64,000 nt of DNA from Branchiostoma belcheri (Eukaryota; Chordata; Leptocardii; Amphioxiformes; Branchiostomatidae): contig NW_017804165.1 in NCBI RefSeq assembly GCF_001625305.1, positions 1,040,584 through 1,104,583 of the forward strand, read 5' to 3'. A program made the position numbers and the translations under genes. Position 1 is the stretch's first letter. Each line of letters opens with the position of its first letter. Below are positions 1 through 10,800 of this stretch, piece by piece. The notes under the pieces were generated by a model. It made no database searches. It was not told where the DNA came from and was given only the letters and a program-made list of their open reading frames with translations.

Positions 1-89
1 ACATGTACATAAATGATAAAAGTATACCAGTAAGCTCTTTTACATCTTTACTCCAATATTAGGAAAAATATGAAAAGTAGGAATCTCAC

Positions 90-1698
90 TTGTAATTTGA
101 TGTCAAAAATCATGGAGGTCTTGGATGCCTGATGATGCACCACAATCAGGTTGTCCACAATGTTGACGGCGAAGCGGCCACTCATGTCCAGCCTCAGCAC
201 GTTAGTCTTCTTAGCAGGGCTCTCCTTCTGCAGCTGGTACAGAACCACCTCCGCACTGGCATGGCCCGGTCCTCGGGGCTGGTGGCGCAGGACAATGATG
301 TACACCTGATGACAGATATAGTAATGCAGAAAATGAGTGAAGAACACATTATTCAGTCACTAGTACAAATGACTAGGACAGCTCATACCAGCAAGCAATC
401 CCAATGACACTAGGGGGCACCACCACAAATTGCAGATGCTGTGTGCTAAACTGAATGCCAGGAAGAAATTCTTCAGTGTGAAAGTAATCCAGGTATGGAA
501 CAAGTTGCCATCAGAGACTGTAAATCAGTCGACCACCATTGGATTTAAGAACAGCATTGATGAATACATATGTCCATCGTGGTCCTTATGTATTCATCAA
601 TGCTGTTCTTAAATCCGATGGTGGTCGACTGATTTACAGTCTCTGATGGCAACTTGTTCCATACCTGGATTACTTTCACACTGAAGAATTTCTTCCTGGC
701 ATTCAGTTTAGCACAAGGACCATGATGGACATAGGAGCTACAAAGGGCTAACCACTTGCTCCTCTGCAATTCAGGTAAGTTCATGTAAGTACAATCATTG
801 CTATAATTCCCAAACACAAAGATTGCTGAGACTTCCAAAAAAGATAAAGTGTAATATGGTCACAGGTAAGATTGAGTTAGAAAGATTACCTGCCCATATA
901 TTTGAGCCATGGTGACATCCCTTTCCAGCAAGCAGAGCTTTGGAGGTTTGGGTACGACTGGCAGGTCCACCTCAAACTTGGGGAGCTTGAATACCTGAGA
1001 AAAAGAATCGATTTTTGAAAATATGAATTACTGTTAACAAGTGTTCAAAGAAAGACACAGCATTCATTCACAATACAACTCACAATAGAAACGGCCCAAC
1101 AATTGAACAACAATTAAATAACAATTGAAAGTTCTCTCACCTGCCCTGCCCTGAACAGGTAAGGGTGCAGCACGTTCCCTAGCGTGGAGGAGGACAGCAA
1201 CAGCAGGGCGCTCTCCGGCAGGTACACGAACCAGTTCACACTCACGTTGTACGTCTTGATGGACTTCAGGGTCTTCTTCTCAGGAATGACCTGGTAGTAC
1301 TCCAACCCGTGGTCTGTGATAAACACAACTTCATTGATGGCCACCCAGTTGAATCCTATAATCTTGGTCGTCTTCCCTTTGCAGCTCTGAGAGTACTCTA
1401 CCGGGTCTACCGCCTGTCCGAAGTTCATGAACTCCACGGTTTTGTAGCAGCGCTGGATGGCCAGGATCTTCAAGTCGTAGGAGAACTTGATGGAGATGAC
1501 ACTCCCCTTGTCTTCCATCCGGAAGTTGATGGAGGTTTTCGCGTCCGGTCCTTTAACCACGACGCCCGTCGCTCCACCAGAGCGCACGGCGAAGACTTGC
1601 CTGTTGTTCTCATCGAAGAAGACGTTGTTGACGTTTGAAACAGGGTCAAAACGGATGGGTGAACGCGACAACTCCAAGTAGAAACTGTCGTCCGCCAT
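90..1698 (-). CDS. RMC1: RMC1 (C18orf8/Mic-1), regulator of MON1-CCZ1, 5' part only
   Basis: Three coding exons on the minus strand: 1698-1141, 994-890 and 305-90 (186, 35 and 72 codons, all phase 0), each with GT donor and AG acceptor. The gene continues beyond the left edge. The translation follows vertebrate RMC1 closely, including the block FAVRSGGATGVVVKGPD, then VFITDHGLEYYQV, AEVVLYQL and NIVDNLIVVHHQ. This is the N-terminal beta-propeller half; the C-terminal Mic1 domain lies outside the window. In vertebrates (about 657 aa) the protein is a subunit of the MON1-CCZ1 guanine exchange factor that activates Rab7 on late endosomes and autophagosomes. I chose the ATG at 1698 (MADDSFYLE) because its context, AAAATGG, is strong and it aligns with the vertebrate start; an in-frame ATG seven codons upstream (1719) has a weak context. 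The gene diverges from PEX3. The intron at 306-889 carries a reverse-transcriptase fragment palindrome. Confidence 0.93.
442..733. repeat. Inverted pair of non-LTR retrotransposon RT C-terminal fragments (palindrome)
   Basis: Arms of 129 bases (442-570 and 587-715) are reverse complements with one mismatch seen (near 540), separated by a 16-base loop. The loop-side sequence (about 569-586) recurs inverted just outside the right arm (about 715-733). Both arms encode the same peptide, containing KKFFSVKVIQVWNKLPSE and FKNSIDEYI. This resembles the C-terminal tail of jockey/CR1-type reverse transcriptases (FF..RV...WN.LP...V......FKN.LD). No other RT motifs are present, so these are short dead fragments inside an RMC1 intron. 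Confidence 0.8.
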
Positions 1699-2198
1699 TT
1701 TGGCTGTTTCTCCTGGCATGGAAGATACTACTATTTTCGGGTAAGAAGCAAAACTTTCTTTAATACTGTTAGTAAATTTTTATTCATCGTTAGCATGTCC
1801 TCATATAAAATGATGAATTTTGTTTGATAACCTATATACTTTATACAAATATGAGCATTTTGACCATTGGTTAATGTACAAATACCATATGAAATCAGTG
1901 GAATAGTCCAGTTATGCCCTCCAGGTTATTGACTTTTGACCCCATCCGCTGACGAGGAAAACAGCATGGCGGTAAATGTGTGTACTATGTGCAAACACCA
2001 CAAGCTTTGTCCTTAATCGTTGAATTAGGGAAGAACTGAGATATTTTGCATCGTTCAAAAATAAGTCAAGAAGTTGAGTATCTATTTATCACGTGTGATT
2101 CCCTTTCGTTGCGGTATAACGCCAAATCTCAACTTCAGGAAATTTAAAGGTGGACCAAACTCTTTTGAGCTGAGTGAGGCTTCCAAGTGATAGCAGAG
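1699..2198. promoter_or_regulatory. Divergent promoter region between RMC1 and PEX3
   Basis: About 500 bases separate the RMC1 start codon (minus) from the PEX3 start codon (plus), so both promoters must lie here or overlap the first exons. A YY1-like CATGGCGG lies near 1964 and another GCCATTTTGGC-type element spans the RMC1 ATG. No TATA box is convincing at either end. Promoter sharing is inferred from spacing only. Confidence 0.55.
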
Positions 2199-5100
2199 AT
2201 GCTGGGGGCTGTGTGGGACTTCATCAAACGCCACAAGAAGAAGTTCATCTTTGCCGGAGTGGTTGTTGGAGGTGAGTAAAGGCCCCTGGTATCCAGATAA
2301 GCGTTGAAAAAAGCCCACATGCACTTCCCATCATTGTGCAAGGAGAGAGGGCCTTTTCCATAAAGCCTATGCTATATAAACATCAGGTCCAACAATGGGT
2401 GCTTAGAAACTCCACTTCAGAGTCCATTTTCTGGTTCACTGATTAAGAGAGTGTGTGACTCAGCAGAACTTTTGGTGTGTTTCTTCCGTCAAGGTGCTGT
2501 TTTTCTCGGGAAGTATGCAGAGACCAAGCTGAGAGAACTCCAAGAAAAAGAGATGGCAGAACAATTGGAGAATGCCAGGTAAATATCTATGGTAATCTGC
2601 AGTAATTCTAATCAGCCTGTTCTGATCTGAATGTCTTGTCATGAGTAATGGTACAAATATTGTAGCTATAGGTTTATTTGCATATGGCTACCAGTGACTT
2701 ATTCTACAATGTTCATGTAACACTGTTGTGGTTTCACACCTTGTGAATGGTCTAATTCTCTTTTGTAGACTTTGATGTTTAATCTTGACATTGCAGGAAA
2801 AAGCATCACTTCGACAACAACCAGCGGACATGTAACATGACGGTGTTGTCCATGATTCCCAGCCTGAGGGAAACTCTCATGCAGAGGATAAACACAGAGG
2901 AACTGGTCGCTAAGCTCAAGTCCAAGTACGTTTTTGCCTTCAAACATTCTTAACAGTCTGCTTGATTCTAAAGGTTGGTCACTAATCTTGGACCAAAATG
3001 TGAGACACCCTGTAAAGGATGAGGTTTTTCATATGTACCTTGTACATGGAGGGCATTAAAATCAACTCTCGCATCGGATCTGCCCAAATGGTGCTACGTC
3101 TTACATATCTGTGGTCTTCTTTATCTTCTTCTGATGTTATTTACCTATTTGTTCTTTTTTGCATCATCATAGACCTCCAAACAAAGTTGAACTGTGGGAA
3201 GACCTCAAAATAGACAGTGAGTATCACAATCCTTAATTGTTATCAGAGAAGTCAAACTAATCTAGAAAGTTATTGTCAGCCCTAATTTGCCTACTCCATA
3301 GTAAGAATAATAAAACAATGTTAGGTTACTAGTATTTTATCCACTTTCTACTCAACTAGCAGTTTAGGAAAGTGGGTAATGAAATCCTATGTGTCTGTGG
3401 CCAGGTTTCACCAGAGTGCTGGTAGCCCTGTATGGTACCTGTATCCTGGTGGTACTGTTGAGGGTACAGCTGAACATCATCGGAGGTTACATGTACCTGG
3501 ATAGTCTGCTTAACCTGAATGGAGCAGTGAGTATCTATTTTAATAATCAATCTGTTGTAATACAAGTTGTAGATCTTAAATACAGTACTTTTCTACTACA
3601 TGTAACAAGTCTTTCTTGTCTTCTTGTTTTTTTTTAAGCTTCTGCCTGCTGCCTAACCCATAACCAATATAGAATTGGTAGCCAAAAGGGCTACATTAGT
3701 GCGATAAAAGTTGATACTAAGTCTGAAACTGATCATGTATTTGTGAAACAGAGTAAAGAAGTTGTCCAGGCCCCTCGTGAGATCCAGGAGAGATATCTGG
3801 CTAGTATCCAGTACCTGCTGGGAGATGGTGAGCCTCATATTGTTTCACACTTAAAGACTGTAAAATAGTTGATTAAATCCTTTCATTTTGTGAATGAATG
3901 TTATTCCCACCTTGTTGTATCAAAGTATTAACATTCAGACCTTGTGTCCAGGCTTGACTTTGTTGATCCGTGATACAAGACAAGCAGTACAAGAAGTGAT
4001 CGGAAGGTATGGTTTTCAGTATCCTTTTCACTATATTTCATCTGATTTCTGAAACAAACAATGCACCTATCCCTTGACCTCGTTGAGGGTCGTTGGGGCA
4101 CCATGACTTGGTCCACTATCCTCCTCCATTTAACTCTGTCCTCCACTGCTCATATGGCTTCAGCTAGACTCCACTCTTTTATATTGTCTTCCCACCTCTT
4201 TCTCTGCCAACCCCTATAGCTAACATAAAAGTAACAGCTGTCAAAAAATGTCAACTTATTTGAAGCTTCAAAATTGAAATGAAATTGAATCCAGGACACC
4301 CACCTAGCATGTTTGAATTACAGCTTGTCCCTGAGGCAGGAACTGTCCCTGGAGGACCTGCACCAGGCGGTGTGGAAGGTGCGCAGGGAGGTGGAGCGGG
4401 CACCCGAGGACGGGCTGGACATCACCGGCCGGTCAGCCAGCACCACCGGGCTCACCAAGTACATGCTGCCTGAGGAGGAAGAGGAGAAACTTGACCAGGT
4501 GATATAGGGGTTTTCTTTTACACAACCAATGTTTCAATTTTAATGTAGTTAATTTGTATGATGTATGTCTAACTCCAGGAAGACTAGCCACATACTCGTT
4601 TGCTTATGGAGCTAAAGCACCTCCTACCTTAAGCCTTGCTTACGTTTCAGTGTCTATCAGACACCTTCCTCAGAGCTTCTGACTGGAGTTCTGCTTCTCG
4701 CCGCTATATGTAACTTAGTCGATATAGAAACCTGTTTGTCTCCTTACATAACTCAAGAGCCTCTCACAAATGCTGAATGTCTCCTCCAGTCTCCCACAAA
4801 TGATGGATGTCTTGTCATCTCCTTGTCCTGATTTGTTTGTCCAGGCCTCCAGCCTGTCTCAGGATGACCAGGTCCTACAGAAGCTGCTGTCAGAGACCAG
4901 AGACATGATCGAGAGGTGGGTGTTTGAGATAAATAAACAGAAGCCATGGTTTATATAATTTCTGATCTCTTCAAAAAGATGACTAGTTTGAAAAGTATTG
5001 CTTTGACACTTTTTGTTTGACAAAGGGAAAATAGATGTCAAGCTACTAGTTTGGCTGAAACTGTAAGGACAAGATCATCTTAAAGTTAGACAATCTCAAG

Positions 5101-5989
5101 TTGCTTTTTTTTCTTTTGGATAAGTCTGAGGATGTACCGATACTTTTGTTCCAGTGTTGACTTCCAAACAGTGCTGTCCACGTGTCTGGAGGCCAGCTTC
5201 ACCCGGCTGTGTGATGAAGTGGGTGTGTTCTTCAGCGCAGAGGGCAATGCTGTGGCTGCAGATGGGGACTTGGGGTACGTATAGATAGAAGACTCCAGTT
5301 TGAATGTCCAAGGAAAAAAATAGTGATCTTAACTTTCAAATTCAGAAATTACTTCCCTGTTATAAAAGATTTCAAATCACACTATGATGGAGAATGTGAC
5401 ACACGTTAACAATGACATTGTTGCAGGGTTCCCAAGGTGACCCTCCCCATGGCCAAGGTCATCCCAGTGATGAATGGACAGATCCACCAGATCTGTAGTG
5501 ACTCTCCCAACAAATATGTACAGGTGGGTATTGCCAAAGCACAGTTACTCAAGTAACTGGATATGATTTTGGAAATGGTGAGATGTTTGAGGTGGCATCC
5601 ACTACCTTTTAGGACAGTTTTTTGGCATATCTTATTACCTGGACATCTAATCTTCACTGAGGTGTGTAGTGCTTCCACCTGTGATTTTCCTAGAAACATA
5701 CTGTAGAACAGATAGGACAGTAGGAGTATCCTCAATAGATAGCTTTACACAAAGACTAGACTTGCCAGGTTTTGTGCAACAGGTACTACAACCAGTCACC
5801 GACTAGCACTGTTGAATGCCCACCATGCCGGTATGTTCTGTCAAAGCTATACAATACAGATGTCTGTGAGAAATAACACAAAGTCTCCCTTCTCCTCAGG
5901 AACTATTGCTGATGGAGTGTGTGAAGGATTTTGCAGCCAATGTTTATGAGGCCTTCAGCCAGGCCCAGGAGCCCCCTGGACTTACCTGA
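2199..5989 (+). CDS. PEX3: PEX3, peroxisomal biogenesis factor 3
   Basis: Twelve coding exons: 2199-2271, 2494-2578, 2797-2925, 3173-3216, 3405-3526, 3752-3827, 3952-4006, 4324-4498, 4845-4915, 5155-5274, 5427-5523 and 5900-5989. They sum to 1,137 bases, 378 aa plus TGA (human 373 aa). All junctions are GT-AG and in phase. The product starts [20 protein letters not shown], a basic patch followed by a hydrophobic anchor: the peroxisomal targeting and membrane segment. Further diagnostic blocks are [63 protein letters not shown] and [16 protein letters not shown]3 is the peroxisomal membrane receptor that docks PEX19 with its membrane-protein cargo. The acidic stretch PEEEEEK in exon 8 replaces a less acidic region in vertebrates. 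The gene is head-to-head with RMC1 and tail-to-tail with the Tudor gene. Introns show little except PLE-like fragments in introns 8 and 11. Confidence 0.97.
4575..4720. repeat. Possible Penelope-like terminal fragment in PEX3 intron 8
   Basis: The stretch contains GTTTCAGTGTCTATCAGACAC followed by CTTCCTCAGAGC and an inverted CTCCAG/CTGGAG pair. This layout resembles termini of Penelope-like elements, in which a short hairpin is followed by a CCTTCCTCAGA-like run. No coding remains. Assignment is by resemblance only. Confidence 0.3.
5550..5611. repeat. Penelope-like element end fragment in PEX3 intron 11
   Basis: The sequence CAAGTAACTGGATATGA, followed by TTTTGGAAA and GGTGGCATCCACTACCTTT, matches the left end of the element at 9921-10151 (CAAGCAACTGGATATGA..., GGTAGCATCCACTACCTTT) with scattered differences. 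It appears to be a solo end of the same family. Confidence 0.55.
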
Positions 5990-6990
5990 GGACATCAGAG
6001 TAGATCAGAACTAAATGTACATGTACACACTACAGCAAAATACTTTTCATCATACTTCTGAACTGTGTTTCTGGTTTGCCCTAACTTGAACAAGTGAGGC
6101 ACACAAGTGTACTACAGTATTTGTACTTGACTATGTGAGATACACACATGATAGTTTCCCAATTTGTTGTATCTTTTGCTATGCTGCAGTTTCTAGGGAA
6201 AGATGAAATGTAAAATATTTTACAATCTACATATGCAAGTCAAGAGAATATTTGCTCCTTATGCCATTGTCATCAATCATAACATACACATTATTTAGGG
6301 AATAGAAAGTGCAGTGAGCATTTAAGAAATGTTCCATCTTTGAGATAATGCTTGTACCATCTGTAATGATCAATTTGACATAATTACCCATTACTCAACT
6401 TTGAGGTTGTAGCGAGAATTCAAACTTGCCCTGTCCTGTATATGTGGAACCAGGAACTTATGGATGTGCAATTTCAAGCTACAGTATATTCAAATGGTTC
6501 GCCAGAGGGATAGTCAACTTAGTTATGTCCCTCAGATGTTGTCATAATGCATTTTCCATCATGGTTTCTGGTCAAGAGCCCAAGAGAAAAAGAGGTGAAC
6601 ATTTCCTGTATTCGAAGTGAAGATAACCAGCATTGATGGTACATATTTTTTCATGGTTGAAGGTCAAAAAGTTACTAAGTATTATTTTAAGTAGTAGCCA
6701 CCAACATATTGTAACATTATCTGAAATGTAGCATTTTCGTGTACTTTAACATATTAGGAGACATTCTGCTTGTACATGTTGCTGAGCAAATCAAGAAAGG
6801 CAAAGATAAATGTAGCCTTTTTACTCAAGAAGTCTTTTGTATGTATATACTGGCTTCCAGCTTGAAGTCAGTATATACATACAAAAGGCTTCTTGAGTCT
6901 CCACAGCTAAGATAGATGTAATGATAAACTGTACACATCATTGTATTTTGTTCTTTTATTGAATAATAAATGCAAAGTGCAAACTTCCAT
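5990..6990 (+). other. PEX3 3' UTR region with poly(A) signal
   Basis: No further coding exon is visible after the PEX3 stop. A canonical AATAAA lies at 6965-6970, giving a 3' UTR of about 1 kb. An imperfect 35-bp-arm hairpin sits at 6823-6898. Five bases upstream of the PEX3 signal, 6955-6960 reads AATAAA on the minus strand, a likely signal for the convergent Tudor gene. Confidence 0.6.
6823..6898. repeat. 35-bp-arm hairpin in PEX3 3' UTR
   Basis: Arms 6823-6857 and 6864-6898 pair with two mismatches seen; the outer arm begins ACTCAAGAAG and the inner arm contains TTTTGTATGTATATACTG. The loop is about 6 bases. It could be a short fold-back element or a structured RNA hairpin in the transcript. 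The sequence alone does not decide. Confidence 0.75.
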
Positions 6991-7855
6991 GTTCTAACTG
7001 CTTCATAAACTTTGTTAATCCTCTATGGAACTGAAAAAAATGTTACCATTATTTGCCTTATGAAGTTCTTATGTGATTAACTGTCATCTACATTTTTTCT
7101 CAAACTACCACCTTGATCATAAAGCTTTGAGAACATTGGTGGGTAATACTTGTCAGTACAGGCACATTTTTTTAAATGTTTTAGAAGGAAATAATACCAC
7201 AAATTATTTGTAGGCTTTCTTATCCATGTACATTTGTACCATGGTACTCAACTGTATCTATAATCACGTGTTAAAGAGTAGTATAAGTGTTGATTGGCAG
7301 TATAATGTAATATGATGGCAAATTTGACATATAAAAAGCAGTTTCAAAAATAGAAAGACTCTGTTGTTGTACATCATTTGTTTCCTGAACAATAGTCTGC
7401 ATAAATGATGGCACAAATGACAACAACTCTACAGTGGATGTTGAAAAATGTCAAAATGAACCTCTAAAGTGCAATCTTCTGGCAGCTAAAGAGAGGTGCA
7501 TGGCACCATCCCAACCTACATAACAAAAGTATTAATGGTAAGAAAAATAAACAGATTTTGACATCTCTACCTTACATCAGAACTTGTTCAAAAATATATT
7601 TCCTATGTTTTACAATCTTTACGAAAGTGAACTGTCAGCCAGAAAGTAATTCTGTGTTATCATGATGATAAGTCACAACAGCATGGTACAATACACTATT
7701 CTTCTCAAGTCTACTACAAGAAAATACAAGTCCCTGTATATTGCATGATTGTACCTAGTATTAACTAATTTTTCTCTAAACAAAATGCCAACAAAACTGA
7801 GCTGACTTTCATTGGTCCCTTATCAAGTTATCAAGTATGCTGGTTCTAGGCAGGT
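6991..7855 (-). other. 3' UTR of the Tudor gene (no coding seen)
   Basis: AT-rich sequence between the PEX3 poly(A) region and the stop codon of the minus-strand Tudor gene. No exon-like reading frame is visible on either strand. The nearest minus-strand AATAAA that I find downstream of the stop is at 6955-6960, so this interval is best read as the Tudor gene 3' UTR of about 0.9 kb. Confidence 0.5.
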
Positions 7856-10800
7856 TTAAACTTGGTACACCTGCTCTCCTAGTGTTTCCACATCACCATC
7901 TGCAAGAGACATACACAAATGAAGATTTACCAGGATCATGGTGTACATATGGTGAAAACATTCTTACAAGTGTTACAATCATTTCTTGGACAAAAGGAGA
8001 CAACTGCATGTGGTAGAAGGAAATGTACAAAAAAGAAAAACAGATTACACTCACTGGTATGCACTTCTTGCTTGCTCATCCCTATCTCTTTGCTCTCAGG
8101 TGAATCTGTGATGCCATTCATTTCACTGAAGTCAGAACAAAGAAGCATTATAAACACACAAATCAAGGATCTTGACCTGCTATTCTCAGTGCTTACTTTA
8201 AGCCTGTGACATTCCTATGGCTTCTGCTATAATCTAAACAATTCTGAGCTACAGATTATAGATACTGAATATGAGCTCACCTCAATGAGCCATTTTCTAC
8301 AGATGTAGCTGACTTAGCAGTCTTGATGTCGAGGGCAGTAGGCACACAGGACTGCTCTTCATCTGCATCCTCAGCAGGGGCAGCTTCACTCAGGATGTCA
8401 GCAGAACTCACAGTGCTGTCTTCTATTGGCCAAAATGGAGACAATAAGGACCCCAAGGCGACTACAAGATATCACAAGAAAGGAACAAGCAGCATTGTAC
8501 TCGTTTAAAGTTAAAACTTCTGATCCAACACAATAAAGTTCTCTCAACTAGAGCTTTCGACCAGTCACCCTGGTCTTCCGCAGTAGACTGACCCAGTGAG
8601 GCTTGTCACATGGCTTCTTTGAAGTGTGACGGCAACACTGGAACACCAGAGTGACTGGTGAGAGAACTTCTTTGTGTTGGATCAAAAGTTTTAACTTTAA
8701 ACATGTAACTACATCTTTAAACACAGATGAACTTTCATGACAGGTTTTTTACTCACCCTGCTGTGATCCACTCTCAGGGCTGGACACAATAATCTCCTCA
8801 AAGGTTGTCCACTCTGATCCGGTGACCTCCAGGACAGAAGAAGGGGACATTGCCCGGTCTGTGGCGAAGGACAGGGACACCTCCCCACTGGGGGTGTAGA
8901 AACTGGAGACGGAGGGTCTGTTGGTGGTGGGGGTCTGACAGGAGGGGGTTGTGTCTGATGGAACGGGTACCGACAGAGTCTGCGCAATGTTGTCAGCAGA
9001 CACCATCTCAGAGCTGTGAAGAATTAAACGATAAATCTATCAACCCCAATGTACAAAACTACAACAAAATTGTAAACCTTTAAGAGAAACATATATGAAA
9101 ATAGAAACAGTTTTGACTGTGGAAGACACCATAGCAATAGCAGTGTTTCCCCCATATCCAATCTTGTAGAAGAGATTCAAACAAACATGTATGTCTTGGT
9201 CTAGACACAAGGTACTTACCTCTGGGCATCAACTGCATCTGTTGCAGCTGAACTCTGCAGCTCCGCATCAGTTCCCACTGCTGCTGGGTCCTGAAGCTCA
9301 GAGTCTCCTGCCTCTGCAGCTGGTTCCACCACCACATCTGCATCTGCTACAGCTGTGCTCTGCAGCTCAACCTCAGCTCCTATCACATCTGTGCACGACA
9401 GACATTAGGGCAACAATCACACGGATGCCTGACAGGAAAGCATCTAAGCAAAACTGGTATATTATTTTGTCTCCTTGTATCTAGAAAAAATTCATACCTC
9501 ACTATCTACATGTCTATCAATATTTGAAGTAATCCAACCTTAGTACACAAGGTCAGTACTCTGTGCAAATTTTATGTTGCTACATGTATAATCATTACAA
9601 CTGATAGTTCACATATCACTACCTGGGCCCTGTTCCTCTGTCTCCTTCATGCCTGCCACCACTGTCTGTTCAATCTGTTCCACAACAGCTGACATGTCTG
9701 GTGACTCTTTCTCTGGTTGGACCGTTTCTTCTGTGTCGGTGAGAAGAAAAATTACAGTCGAACATGAAATACAAATTTACAAAAAGTTTTGTTTTTCTGG
9801 ACTGGGCTGTTGAAGCCCACAGTGGATTCAATGCCGTAAACTGTGTTTTAAAAATCATCACACAAGATTTGTCGGTGAAGGTTAGACATCCAGGTAATAA
9901 GATACACCAAAAACAATTCACAAGCAACTGGATATGACTTTGGAAACAGCCTGACGTTTCAGGTAGCATCCACTACCTTTCGTCAGTGACACTGGAGAGT
10001 TGTCGGAAAAGCAGGTTTATAAGTATGAACTTTTGACTACAGACTCAAATGTGAAGAGCCCAATTGTAAGAACACCTACATCGGAGAGACCAGTCGGCCG
10101 AGGTAATATATGACGTCTGACTGTTTCCAAAAAGTCATATCCAGTTGCTTGAGTTTTTTGGCGCATCACAAAAGATGTTTGGTAAGCGACCATCACCTTT
10201 CTCCATCTGTTCTCCTGCCTCACTTCCCGGAGCAGGGCTGGCCGACTCAGCAGTACTGGTGCCTGTATAACCACTCAGGCTGTCCATGCTGCCACTCTGG
10301 ACACTGCCTGCTGTGAGATAATCCACATCATTTGTACAAATGACAATACTGGGATGATTTTAATGTTTTCAAATGCAGGGTCAGATGAAGAGATCTCCTC
10401 CAACACATACTACTGTGTATAAGGTACTTTGTCACTGAGTGGGCCACAGAAAGAAACTAGAAAAGTAACATTTGCAAAGCAAATGCATGCTGTTTACCTT
10501 CACATGGTCTATCCCCCAAAAAAACTACTGCTTTGTTTATTTTTATTCAAACACATTCACATATACGGTGAGTAGCCTCTTCGACTTAATCTTGCTACAA
10601 AATGTAACCCAACACTGCTACAGTTCCAGTTGCAATGGTGAGAGAAGTCTGGTTCAGGTCATGGACTTTTATTTGTTTGAATAAGAAGAAACGGAGCAAA
10701 AACAATTTGTTTTCCTTCTTTAAAGGTAAACATAATAATTTTTCTCAAACTTGAGGCTCACCCTTCCTCCTGGCGTGCCCTGAGACCACCATGAGCTGAG

